64,000 nucleotides of DNA, taken from NCBI RefSeq assembly GCF_000014565.1, contig NC_008268.1, positions 682,001 to 746,000 on the forward strand. The letters run 5' to 3'. The stretch comes from Rhodococcus jostii RHA1. Its GTDB lineage: Bacteria; Actinomycetota; Actinomycetes; Mycobacteriales; Mycobacteriaceae. Every line of letters begins with the position of its first letter. The stretch's first letter is position 1. The position numbers and the translations under genes were made by a program. This document shows, one piece after another, positions 38,857-47,127 of the stretch. The notes beneath the pieces are model-generated. The model had not been told where the DNA came from and searched no databases. It saw only the letters and a program-made list of their open reading frames with translations.

Positions 38857-39909
38857 TCAGAAGTCGGCCGTAATTCCTACCTGGGCGCCGAGGGTTTCGA
38901 GGTCGGTTCGGGTCTGGTCGGGCAGGATGACGCCGCCGGCGTCGAGGTTCCGGTGTTCGGCGCGGTCCTCGAGTTCGCCGGGATAGAAGATTTCGTCGGC
39001 GCCTTCGGCGAGTGGGGTGTTTTTGACCTCGTCGATGAGTTCGCCGACGGAGTCGAGGTAGGCGGTGGTCGAGCCCATCGCGGCGACGTCGATGGCGATG
39101 AACAGATGTCCTGCGCCGCTGACCTTGTCGGCCTCGTAGGGTCCGCGGACGCGGGTTCCGGTATGGCTTCCGGTCAGGGCGCCGGAGAGGATGTCCATCA
39201 TGAACGTGATGGCGTAGCCCTTGTGCCCGGCCATGGGGAGGATGACGCCGTCGATGGCGGTGGCCGGGTCGGTGGTGACGCGGCCGGCCGAATCCATGGC
39301 CCAGGTGGACGGAATCTCCTCGCCGCGGTTGCGGGCGAGGTAGATCTTGCCGCGGGCGACGGCGGTGTTGGCGATGTCGACGGCCACGACGCCCGAGCCG
39401 GAGGGGGCCGGGGCGGCGATCGACCACGGGTTGGTGCCGAGGGTCTTTTCGCGGCCGCCCCACGGCGCCATCGCCGGGCTGGCGTTGGTGGTCAGGATCG
39501 ACACGCACCCGTCCTGGGCTGCGCGCCGGGTGTAGTACATCGCGGTGCCGAAGTGGTTGGAGTTACGTACTCCGACCACACCGACGCCGTGCTCGCGGGC
39601 ACGGGCGACGGCCTCGCGGCGTGCCGTTTCGGTGAGGACCTGCCCGATGCCGGCGCGGCCGTCGAGCAGCAGCAGAGCGCCGCCGTCGACCAGGGTGTCC
39701 GGGCTGGTCACCGTCGTCATCGCCCCGGACTGCAGGCGGGCCGCGTACCAGGGCAGGCGGAGCACACCGTGGGACTGGTGTCCCCACAGGTCGGCTTGCA
39801 CGAGGCTGTCGAGAACCAGGGCCGCGTCGTCGCCAGGCACGCCGATCTTCTCCAGTACCTCGCAGCCGAAGGCGGTCAGAGCCTCGGGCTTCACGCGGAC
39901 GTCGTTCAT
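38857..39909 (-). CDS. Ldh-family 2-hydroxyacid dehydrogenase (malate/L-lactate type)
   Basis: 350 residues, full length for the LDH2/MDH2 family. Marks: SLVQADLWGHQSHGVLRLPWY (NAD-site histidine), GVGVVGVRNSNHFGTAMYY (catalytic His), ILTTNASPAMAPWGGREKTLGTNPWSIAAP and AIDGVILPMAGHKGYAITFMMDILSG. Family members oxidise 2-hydroxyacids such as malate, lactate, sulfolactate or ureidoglycolate with NAD(P). It diverges from the six-gene operon on the plus strand, with only 85 bases between, and shares its regulatory region. Likely the first oxidation step of that pathway. Confidence 0.92.
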   Translation of the reverse strand: MNDVRVKPEALTAFGCEVLEKIGVPGDDAALVLDSLVQADLWGHQSHGVLRLPWYAARLQSGAMTTVTSPDTLVDGGALLLLDGRAGIGQVLTETARREAVARAREHGVGVVGVRNSNHFGTAMYYTRRAAQDGCVSILTTNASPAMAPWGGREKTLGTNPWSIAAPAPSGSGVVAVDIANTAVARGKIYLARNRGEEIPSTWAMDSAGRVTTDPATAIDGVILPMAGHKGYAITFMMDILSGALTGSHTGTRVRGPYEADKVSGAGHLFIAIDVAAMGSTTAYLDSVGELIDEVKNTPLAEGADEIFYPGELEDRAEHRNLDAGGVILPDQTRTDLETLGAQVGITADF

Positions 39910-39939
39910 GTCAGTTCCCCGTTCCTATTCGATACGTTT

Positions 39940-39948
39940 CGGTATACA
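39940..39948. promoter_or_regulatory. Candidate GntR operator in the divergent promoter
   Basis: The minus strand reads tgtataccg here. The identical 9-base word occurs on the plus strand at 47073-47081 in the other divergent promoter of the locus. Both lie between divergent start codons, the expected place for control by the GntR/FCD regulator at 47.1 kb. Confidence 0.5.
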
Positions 39949-39994
39949 CTATGACATACTAAATGGGATGCTGGAAAGAGTTCGAAGGAGTGAA

Positions 39995-40315
39995 ATGCTC
40001 AGTCTGATCGTGTCGGTGCAGGTCAAGCCGGAAAAGCGGAAGAGGTTCCTGGAGGTGATCGCCGACAATGCGGCACGGTCGGTGCGGGACGAACCGGGGT
40101 GTCTGCGCTTCGATGTCGTCGAGCATGCCGAGGAGCCCAACCACTTCTTCTTCTACGAGCTCTACCGGGACGCCGAGGCGTTCGCCGAGCACAAGGCGGC
40201 CCCGCACTTCGCCGACTGGCGAGTCGGCGCGGACGAATGCCTGGTTCCCGGCAGCCAGGTCAACACCTTCGCCGAGGTGCTCGTCAGCGAGTCCGATGCG
40301 ACCGCGCATGCCTGA
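39995..40315 (+). CDS. Antibiotic-biosynthesis-monooxygenase-fold protein (YgiN/LsrG-like)
   Basis: 106 residues from the ATG at 39995, chosen because GAAGGAG lies 4 bases upstream. A single ABM domain: LSLIVSVQVKPEKRKRFLEVIADNAARSVRDEPGCLRFDVVEHAEEPNHFFFYELYRDAEAFAEHKAAPHFADW. Relatives are cofactor-free quinol monooxygenases or isomerases such as LsrG. First gene of the operon. A second, different ABM protein is coded as fourth gene. Confidence 0.9.
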   Translation: MLSLIVSVQVKPEKRKRFLEVIADNAARSVRDEPGCLRFDVVEHAEEPNHFFFYELYRDAEAFAEHKAAPHFADWRVGADECLVPGSQVNTFAEVLVSESDATAHA

Positions 40316-40357
40316 GCCCGCCGCTTCCACCCGTCCCGTCGTTCGAAGGACCCGTTC

Positions 40358-41776
40358 ATGATTGCATCGATCACCACCATCAACCCCACCACCGGGCAAC
40401 CGCTGGCCACGTACGAGGCGATGTCGCCGGAGCGCATCGACGCCCTCGTCGACGCCGCCGCGACCGTGCAGAAGCATTGGGCGACCGAGGAATTCAAGAC
40501 CCGCGGCGACATCCTGCGGGCCGCGGCCACCGTCCTGCGGGAGCGGTCCGAAGACCTGGCCCGGCTGGTGACCCGGGAGATGGGCAAACCGCTCGTCGAG
40601 TCCCGCGCCGAGGTGGACAAGTGCGCGGTCGGCCTCGAGTACTACGCCGACAACGCCGCCACCTTCCTCGCCGACGAGGACTACCCCACCTCCGCCGACC
40701 GCAGCTGGGTCTCCTACGAGCCGGTCGGGATCGTGCTGGCGATCATGCCGTGGAACTTCCCGCTCTGGCAGGTGTTCCGGTTCGCCGCCCCCGCCCTGAT
40801 GGCCGGCAACGCCGCCCTGCTCAAGCACTCCCCGAACACCACGGGCAGCGCCCTGGCCTGCCAGGACATCCTCCTCGCTGCGGGTCTGCCCGCCGGGTTG
40901 TTCACCACCTTGCTGATCGCCGAACCCGACGTACCCGCCGCCACCGAGAAACTGATCGCCGACTCCCGGATCGGGGCGGTGACCGTCACCGGCAGTGAAC
41001 GCGCCGGCAGCGCCGTCGGCTCCATCGCCGGCCGGGAGATCAAGAAGTCGGTCCTCGAACTCGGTGGGTCTGATCCGTTCGTGATCCTCGCCGACGCGGA
41101 CCTTCCCCGCGTGGCCTCCCTCGCCGCCCGCGGCCGGTTCCTCAACAACGGGCAGAGCTGCATCTCCCCGAAGCGGTTCATCGTCGACGCCGCCGTCGCC
41201 GAGGAGTTCACCCGCCTGTTCGTCGACAACGTCGGCCGGCTGCAGGTCGGCGACCCGGAAACCGACGGCACCGACGTCGGGCCGATGGCCCGCAAGGATC
41301 TGCTTGAGGGCATCGACCGGCAGGTGCAATCCGCCGTCGCCGCCGGGGCCACCGTCCTGCACGGTGGGCGCCCGCTCGAGGGCACCGACGGATTCTTCTA
41401 CACCCCCACCGTTCTCGGTGACGTGCGGCCCGGGATGTCGGTCTACGCCGAGGAAACCTTCGGGCCGGTCGCGACGATCATCACCGTCGACGGACCGGAC
41501 GAGGCGGTCGCGGTGGCCAACGACACCCCGTTCGGGCTCGGGGCCAGCGTCTGGGGCGCCGACCTCGACGCCGCCATCGCCGTCGGCCGGCGCATCGAGT
41601 CCGGGGCGTGCTTCATCAACTCCGTCGTCGCCTCCGACGCCCGGATGCCGTTCGGGGGCACCAAACGCTCCGGCTACGGCCGCGAACTCGCCGCCCCCGG
41701 AATCCGCGAATTCGTCAACATCCGCACCTGGTGGGCGATGAACGAACCCGGCGCCCAGGCCCCGGTCTCCGAATAA
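40358..41776 (+). CDS. NAD(P)-dependent aldehyde dehydrogenase (succinate-semialdehyde type)
   Basis: 472 residues, intact. Motifs: PVGIVLAIMPWNFPLWQV, the glutamate in KKSVLELGGSDPFVILADAD and the catalytic cysteine in RFLNNGQSCISPKRF, then EETFGPVATIITVD and MPFGGTKRSGYGREL. The QSCIxxKR surroundings resemble succinate-semialdehyde dehydrogenases, so the substrate is probably a short acid semialdehyde. Second gene of the operon, 42 bases after the first. Confidence 0.93.
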   Translation: MIASITTINPTTGQPLATYEAMSPERIDALVDAAATVQKHWATEEFKTRGDILRAAATVLRERSEDLARLVTREMGKPLVESRAEVDKCAVGLEYYADNAATFLADEDYPTSADRSWVSYEPVGIVLAIMPWNFPLWQVFRFAAPALMAGNAALLKHSPNTTGSALACQDILLAAGLPAGLFTTLLIAEPDVPAATEKLIADSRIGAVTVTGSERAGSAVGSIAGREIKKSVLELGGSDPFVILADADLPRVASLAARGRFLNNGQSCISPKRFIVDAAVAEEFTRLFVDNVGRLQVGDPETDGTDVGPMARKDLLEGIDRQVQSAVAAGATVLHGGRPLEGTDGFFYTPTVLGDVRPGMSVYAEETFGPVATIITVDGPDEAVAVANDTPFGLGASVWGADLDAAIAVGRRIESGACFINSVVASDARMPFGGTKRSGYGRELAAPGIREFVNIRTWWAMNEPGAQAPVSE

Positions 41777-41820
41777 CCCACCCCACCCCCAACCAGCCCA
41801 GTAATCAAGGAGTTTCGTTC

Positions 41821-42291
41821 ATGACCGACATCACCACCGCCGATCCCACCGCTCTGGCCGTCTCCGCGCAGCTGCGGGACGGGCGCGAGGCCGCGGTGCT
41901 GCGCTCCTCGCAGATCACCCCCCGCCAGCGCGGCGGCGGCGCCCGCACCATCCCGCTCGTCTCCCAGCAGGTCGGTGGCAAGGACTTCCTCAACGGCATC
42001 ACCATGTTCGGTCCCGGCGCCGCGATCCCCGAGCACTTCCACAACTGCGACGAGTCCGTGCTCATCATCCGCGGCTCCGCGGTCGCGCACATCGACGGCG
42101 CCGAGCACCCGGTCACCGTCGGCGACAACTCGTTCATCCCCGCCGGCATCCCGCACTTCTTCCGCAACGCCTCCGACACCGACGAGCTGCACATCTTCTG
42201 GACCTACGCTTCCGTCGACGCCAACCGGACCATCGTCGCCACCGGTGCTACCACCCGCATCGATGAGGAACACGGCACCAACCTCACCTGA
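41821..42291 (+). CDS. Cupin-domain protein
   Basis: 156 residues from the ATG at 41821 (AAGGAGTTTCGTTC upstream). Cupin motif 1 is FGPGAAIPEHFHNCDESVLIIRG (metal ligands H, H, E) and motif 2 is NSFIPAGIPHFFRN (H). Single-domain cupins in catabolic operons act as isomerases, decarboxylases or dioxygenases on acids and sugars. Its role here cannot be fixed from sequence. Confidence 0.9.
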   Translation: MTDITTADPTALAVSAQLRDGREAAVLRSSQITPRQRGGGARTIPLVSQQVGGKDFLNGITMFGPGAAIPEHFHNCDESVLIIRGSAVAHIDGAEHPVTVGDNSFIPAGIPHFFRNASDTDELHIFWTYASVDANRTIVATGATTRIDEEHGTNLT

Positions 42292-42330
42292 CCCCCGACC
42301 CCTCCCGGCTCTGCGAAAGGACCCTCGATC

Positions 42331-42648
42331 ATGGTGTGGGAGATCGCCCGCCTCGACATCCGCGACGGCCACAACCAGGCCTTCGAAACCGCACTCACCG
42401 AGGCCGTTCCGTTGTTCGCCCGCGCCCACGGGTGCCGCGGCATGCAAGTCCAGCACAGCACCGAGCACCCGCAGCGGTACTACCTGATCGTCGACTGGAA
42501 CACCCTCGACGACCACACGATCCGGTTCCGCGAATCCGACGACTTCACCCGGTGGCGCGATCTGGTCGGTGAACACTTCGCCCAACCCCCGGCCGTCGAA
42601 CACACCGATCGCCTCGACGTCGGATTCACGGTGGAGTCGGTGCGGTGA
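42331..42648 (+). CDS. Second ABM-fold protein of the operon
   Basis: 105 residues (WEIARLDIRDGHNQAFETALTEAVPLFARAHGCRGMQVQHSTEHPQRYYLIVDWNTLDDHTIRFRESDDFTRWRDLVG). The same ferredoxin-like monooxygenase fold as the first gene, but only distantly similar. The ending TVESVR overlaps the start of the lactonase gene by 4 bases (GTGA), so the two are translationally coupled. Confidence 0.88.
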   Translation: MVWEIARLDIRDGHNQAFETALTEAVPLFARAHGCRGMQVQHSTEHPQRYYLIVDWNTLDDHTIRFRESDDFTRWRDLVGEHFAQPPAVEHTDRLDVGFTVESVR

Positions 42649-43841
42649 CCGGGGCGCGGTTGAGGCGGCGGTCGTTCCTGGCCGCCGGTGGTGGGGCGGT
42701 GGCGTTGGCCGCCGTCGGCGCGAGTGTGGGCGCGGCGGGTGCGTGGCCGCTGGGATCGAGCGACGGTACGGACCAGCAGCGGGCGATGTTCGCCTACGTC
42801 GGCTGCTACACCACCGCCAAAAGGGAGGGCCGCGGGCAGGGCATCGCGGTGTTCCAGGTCGATCGGTCCGGGCAGTGGCAGCCGGTGCGGGTGCTGCCCA
42901 CGACACCGAACCCGTCCTATCTGATCACCGACCGGGCCGCGACCACCCTCTATTGCGTCGAAGGGGACGGCAACCGCGTCACCTCCTTCCGGATCGACCG
43001 CGGCACGGGCCATCTCACCGAACTCGGCACCGTCGACACGGGCGGCACCAACGGAGTGCACCTGGCCCTCTCCCCGGACGAGACCCGGCTGGTCGTCGCC
43101 AACTACGCCACCGGGTCGATCGCGGTCTTCCCCCGCGCCGCCGACGGCACCCTCGAAGAGAGGTCGCAACTGGTGCAGCTGAGCGGCACCCCCGGGCCGC
43201 TGCCGGACGATCAGAAGGGGCCCCAGCCGCATCAGGTGTTGTTCGACCCGACCGGCCGGCACTTGATCGTCCCGGACAAGGGCACCGACCGGTTGCACCG
43301 GCTCGGCTACGATCCGGCATCCGGGTCGCTGTCGGTGCTCGGCGATCCGGTGCTCACGGCGCCGGGAACCGGGCCGCGGCATCTGGCCTACCACCCGTAT
43401 CTGCCGGCGTTCTACCTGGTCGACGAGTTGTCCTCGCAGGTCACCGTCTACCACTACGACCAGCAGACCGCCGCCGTCACCGCCGGCGCGGCGTTGTCGA
43501 CGTTGCCACCCGGCTTCGAGGGTGAATCCACCGCCGCGGCGATCGTGATCAGCCGCGACGGCCGATTCGTCCACGTCTCGAACCGCGGGCACGATTCGGT
43601 CGCCTCGTTCGGCATCACCCCGGTCGGATCCCTGATGCCTCCGGCCCTCACCGACACCGCGGGACACCAGCCGCGGTTCATGACCCTCGACCGCGCGGGC
43701 GGAACCTTGTATGTGGCGAATCAGAAGAGCGACAGCATCGTTCCGTTCGCCGTTGATCTTGTGACGGGGCGACTGGACCGTCGCGGGGACACGATCGCCA
43801 CCGGCACGCCCTCGTGCATCACCTTCGTCGACGCCCTGTGA
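42645..43841 (+). CDS. Exported lactonase (6-phosphogluconolactonase-like beta-propeller)
   Basis: 398 residues from GTG at 42645. A twin-arginine leader (RLRRRSFLAAGGGAVALAAVGA) precedes a seven-bladed propeller: FAYVGCYTTAKREGRGQGI, PNPSYLITDRAATTLYCVEGDG, NGVHLALSPDETRLVVANYATGSIAVF, QPHQVLFDPTGRHLIVPDKGTDRL, GPRHLAYHPYLPAFYLVDELSSQVTVY. The H..FD..G..and GPRH elements are those of the lactonase family. It hydrolyses a lactone outside the membrane if the leader is used, suggesting a substrate is opened before uptake. Confidence 0.88.
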   Translation: MTGARLRRRSFLAAGGGAVALAAVGASVGAAGAWPLGSSDGTDQQRAMFAYVGCYTTAKREGRGQGIAVFQVDRSGQWQPVRVLPTTPNPSYLITDRAATTLYCVEGDGNRVTSFRIDRGTGHLTELGTVDTGGTNGVHLALSPDETRLVVANYATGSIAVFPRAADGTLEERSQLVQLSGTPGPLPDDQKGPQPHQVLFDPTGRHLIVPDKGTDRLHRLGYDPASGSLSVLGDPVLTAPGTGPRHLAYHPYLPAFYLVDELSSQVTVYHYDQQTAAVTAGAALSTLPPGFEGESTAAAIVISRDGRFVHVSNRGHDSVASFGITPVGSLMPPALTDTAGHQPRFMTLDRAGGTLYVANQKSDSIVPFAVDLVTGRLDRRGDTIATGTPSCITFVDAL

Positions 43842-43887
43842 CCGCAGCCGCCCCACGTCCGGGGCTGCTCATCGAAAGGACTTTTGC

Positions 43888-44721
43888 GTGCGCACGTCTA
43901 CCGCCGATCCGTCCCGCATCGCGCTCGCGCGGACCTGGCTGCTCACGGCCGCCGCCGATCCGGCGGTGATCGCCGCCTCAGCCTCCTGCGGAGCCGATGT
44001 GGTCGTCCTCGACCTCGAGGACGGCGTCGCCGACCGCGACAAGCCCGCCGCCCGGCACCACACCGCCCGGCGGCTCGATGACGGCCATACCGCCTGGGTG
44101 CGGATCAACGACGCCACCACCAGTCACTGGGCCGAGGACCTGCGGATGCTCGCCGACACCGGTCGCCTCGGCGGGGTGATGCTGGCCAAGACCGAGCACG
44201 CCGAACAGGTCGAGGCCACCGCCGAGCGGTTGCCCGCCGGCACTGCGATCGTGGCGTTGATCGAGTCCGCACTCGGGCTCGAGGAGGCCCGCCCCATTGC
44301 CCGGGCAGCCGCCACCGCGCGGTTGGCGTTCGGCAGCGGCGACTTCCGCCGTGACACTGGCGCCGGGGCCGACCCGGTGTCGCTGGCGTATGCCCGCTCA
44401 CGTCTGGTCGTCGCCAGCCGCGCCGAACGGATCGCACCGCCCATCGACGGCCCCACCCACGCCGACACCGACCTGATCGCCGGGGTCGCGGTCGGCGTCG
44501 CGGCCGGAATGACCGGCAAGCTGTGCCTGCGCCCGGACCACATCGCGTCGATCAGCACCGCACTGTCCCCGACCGCGCACGACATCGACTGGGCCGAGAC
44601 CGTCATCGCCCGTCTCGGCGTGGACGGCGCGCACGTCACCGACGGCAGCGACCGCCCGAAACTTGCCCGCGCCCTCCGTATCCGGCAGCTCGCGACCGCC
44701 TTCGCCACCGACGGCTCCTGA
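43888..44721 (+). CDS. CitE-like (HpcH/HpaI family) lyase
   Basis: 277 residues from GTG at 43888 (GAAAGGACTTTTGC upstream). TIM-barrel motifs of the CitE-like group: VVVLDLEDGVADRDKP (Mg site), WVRIND, GVMLAKTEHAEQV, IVALIESALGLEEA (Glu) and RLAFGSGDF (Asp). Such enzymes cleave C-C bonds in malyl-, citramalyl- or citryl-type acids or thioesters. Last gene of the operon. A deleted copy of a relative sits at 24.3 kb after an MFS remnant. Confidence 0.9.
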   Translation: MRTSTADPSRIALARTWLLTAAADPAVIAASASCGADVVVLDLEDGVADRDKPAARHHTARRLDDGHTAWVRINDATTSHWAEDLRMLADTGRLGGVMLAKTEHAEQVEATAERLPAGTAIVALIESALGLEEARPIARAAATARLAFGSGDFRRDTGAGADPVSLAYARSRLVVASRAERIAPPIDGPTHADTDLIAGVAVGVAAGMTGKLCLRPDHIASISTALSPTAHDIDWAETVIARLGVDGAHVTDGSDRPKLARALRIRQLATAFATDGS

Positions 44722-45208
44722 CCACCAGTCCGCCGCGCGGCCCGAACCGACAGTCACCCGCGTTGCGGACCTTCCCGCAGCGTGCCGTCCGCGCCACCTC
44801 CAGGTGCGGGCGGCACACTGCCTCTCTCGGTCTCGGGTGCGCTGCGGACAGAGCAGCGAGCAACCGGACCGGGAAGAGTTCTGTGCAGGGTGCGCCTGCT
44901 GACTCGGTCCGCGCGCCGCCCCGCGATCATGCCCACGCTGCCGTGGGAGCGTACGAGGTCCGCGGGCGGCACGCCGAGTGGAGTGCAGAGCCCTGGTCTG
45001 GTGCTACTCACCGCCGACCTCGACGCAACCTCCCGCACAGATCCTGTGCCCGCGCCGCCCCCGGATGGTGCGCAGCAAACGCACGGATCTCATTCTCATT
45101 CCACGATCGGATGACCTTGCGTCTATCAGACGCCGGTACGCAGACGGCCACGGTGGGTGGGATCGCGTGATGCGTTCTCACTCACCGTGGCCGGGGAACT
45201 GTCTATGG
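44722..45208. other. Intergenic stretch, no gene found
   Basis: 487 bases between convergent units (catabolic operon end and universal stress protein end). No frame is convincing. Confidence 0.45.
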
Positions 45209-45613
45209 CTAGGCGGGTTCCTTGACGCCCACCACCGGGCAGGGCGCGTCGAGCAGGATGCGCTGGGTGTGGCTGCCGAGGAGCAGTTTCATTGCGGCGG
45301 ATCTCCGGCGTAGCCCGAGTGCGACGAGGTCGGCGCCGGTATCGGTGGCCAGGGTGACGACCTGGTCCGCGAGATCGGTTTCGGCGGCGTGCAGTTCGTA
45401 CTTCACACCGGAATCCTGTAGCCGCTGGCGCGCCTGCGCGGCGAGTGCCGGGGAGGTGTAGTTCGGGCTCGCCGGTGAATCCGCACCGCCGGCCATCACG
45501 ATGTGCACCGTCACCGCCGCCGGGTCGTCGGCGAGCTTTCCGGCGGTGTCGAGGGTCCAGTCGAGGGCGCTGTGGCTTTCCGGGCGATCGGTGAGCAAGA
45601 CGACGAGGTTCAT
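45209..45613 (-). CDS. UspA-domain universal stress protein
   Basis: 134 residues, one Usp domain: LVVLLTDRPESHSALDWTLDTAGKLA at the start and the ATP-binding-type end GADLVALGLRRRSAAMKLLLGSHTQRILLDAPCPVVGV, close to the G-x2-G-x9-GS motif. It follows the CitMHS carrier by 14 bases in the same direction, so they are co-transcribed. Usp proteins of this kind are often paired with transporters as regulators. Confidence 0.9.
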   Translation of the reverse strand: MNLVVLLTDRPESHSALDWTLDTAGKLADDPAAVTVHIVMAGGADSPASPNYTSPALAAQARQRLQDSGVKYELHAAETDLADQVVTLATDTGADLVALGLRRRSAAMKLLLGSHTQRILLDAPCPVVGVKEPA

Positions 45614-45627
45614 GGCGGGGTTCCGTC

Positions 45628-47040
45628 CTATCCGGGGTATGCGGCGAAGAGGATGCCGACGACGAGCATGACCAGACCGACCAGACAGGCCCGCCAGATC
45701 GCCTTCTTCTGGTGGTCACCGAGTTCGACCTTGGCCAGGCCCACCAGCAGCAGGAACGAGGCGACCAGGGGGCTGGAGGTGTGCAGGGGTTGTCCGATGA
45801 TCGCGGCACGGGCCATCTCCTCGGGGGCGATGCCGTAGTGCGAGGCCGTCTCGTTGAGCACCGGGAGCACACCGAAGAAGAAGGCGTCGTTGCTCATGAA
45901 GAACGTCAGCGGCAGGCTCAGCAGGCCGGTGACGATGGCCAGGTGCGGGCCGAAACTGGTCGGGATGATCTCGACGAGCCACTGGGCCATCGCCTCGACC
46001 ATTCCGGTTCCCGACAGTACCCCGGTGAGCACGGAGGCGGCGAAGACCAGCGCCACCACCGACACCACGCTCGACGCGTGGGACTTGAGCTGATCGGCCT
46101 GCTCGGACACCCGGGGGAAGTTGATGATCAGCGCGATACCGACGCCGAGCATCAGGATCACCGGCGGCGCGAGAGTGCCGAGCACGAGCAGCGTCATCAC
46201 TGCTGCGGTCAACGCGAAGTTGATCCACACCAGCTTCGGACGGGCCTTCGGCCTCTCGAGATGATCACCCACAGTGGGGAGTTCGGCGAAATCGGAGACA
46301 TCGTCGCCGCCGGCGGACGGGTGCGCCGGCCCCCTCGCGGTGTTGTCCGAGTCCGGGGTCTTGCCCGTGCCACCGGAGGATCCCACGAGAGCAGCTTCTT
46401 CCACCGATTCGCAGTCGAGGGTGAGCATGCCGACTCGCTTGCGTTCGCTGCGACCGAGGAAGTAGGCGAGCACGAGAACGGCTATCAGGCCAGCCACGAT
46501 CGACGGAATCATCGGGACGAAGATGTCGATCGGCGAGACATTCAACGCGGCCGCCGCCCGGGCGGTCGACCCGCCCCACGGCACCGTGTTCAGCACACCG
46601 TTTGCGGTCGCCGCGACCACGGTCAGCACGACCGGGCTCATCCGCAGTTTCAGATAGATCGGCAGGAACGCCGAGGTCACGATGATGAACGTGGTGGAGC
46701 CGTCGCCGTCCAGCGACACGATCGACGTCAACAGGGCCGTTCCGACGACCAGTTTCATCGGGTCGTTGCGGACGAACTTGAGGATCAGTCGGATCAGCGG
46801 GTCGAACAACCCGACGTCGATCATGATCCCGAAGAAGGTGATCGCGAAGAACAGCAACGCCGCCGTGGGGGCGAGCTTGAGCAGCGCCTCCATGATCATG
46901 TCGCTGAAACCCATTCCCGCACCGGCGAAAAGGGCGAACACGGTCGGTACGACGATAAGGGCCGCGACCGGAGTGATGCGCTTGCTCATGATCAGGTACA
47001 TGAATACCGCGATCATCGAGAAGCCAAATATGACGAGCAT
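45628..47040 (-). CDS. CitMHS-family citrate/metal-dicarboxylate symporter
   Basis: 470 residues from the ATG at 47040 with GGAGGAAGTCCG upstream. About twelve helices. Signature stretches for CitMHS: GFSMIAVFMYLIMSKRITPVAALI at the start, TSIVSLDGDGSTTFIIVTSAFLPIY, TANGVLNTVPWGGSTARAAAALN, and PLTFFMSNDAFFFGVLPVLNETA. These carriers import citrate or related acids complexed with a divalent metal. Divergent from the GntR gene, with a candidate operator between. It should supply the substrate for the 38.9-44.7 kb enzymes. Confidence 0.92.
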   Translation of the reverse strand: MLVIFGFSMIAVFMYLIMSKRITPVAALIVVPTVFALFAGAGMGFSDMIMEALLKLAPTAALLFFAITFFGIMIDVGLFDPLIRLILKFVRNDPMKLVVGTALLTSIVSLDGDGSTTFIIVTSAFLPIYLKLRMSPVVLTVVAATANGVLNTVPWGGSTARAAAALNVSPIDIFVPMIPSIVAGLIAVLVLAYFLGRSERKRVGMLTLDCESVEEAALVGSSGGTGKTPDSDNTARGPAHPSAGGDDVSDFAELPTVGDHLERPKARPKLVWINFALTAAVMTLLVLGTLAPPVILMLGVGIALIINFPRVSEQADQLKSHASSVVSVVALVFAASVLTGVLSGTGMVEAMAQWLVEIIPTSFGPHLAIVTGLLSLPLTFFMSNDAFFFGVLPVLNETASHYGIAPEEMARAAIIGQPLHTSSPLVASFLLLVGLAKVELGDHQKKAIWRACLVGLVMLVVGILFAAYPG

Positions 47041-47072
47041 CGGACTTCCTCCGTTGTAGTGGTGTGCATCAC

Positions 47073-47081
47073 TGTATACCG
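47073..47081. promoter_or_regulatory. Candidate GntR operator between carrier and regulator
   Basis: tgtataccg on the plus strand, 33 bases before the carrier start and 47 before the regulator start. The same word, inverted, is at 39940-39948. The surroundings (gtataccgtatgg) contain GTAT repeats typical of FCD-type regulator sites. Confidence 0.5.
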
Positions 47082-47127
47082 TATGGAACACTATAGCGAG
47101 TTCCATGTTGTTCGTTATGATGCACAC

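Noticed and set aside
39959..41362. 467-codon minus-strand frame
   Set aside because: Antisense of the first ABM gene and the aldehyde dehydrogenase.
42480..43856. 458-codon minus-strand frame
   Set aside because: Antisense of the lactonase gene.
45712..47127. N-terminal two thirds of a 704-codon frame that ends with the GntR regulator
   Set aside because: This part is antisense to the CitMHS carrier. The regulator starts at 47128, where its HTH begins.
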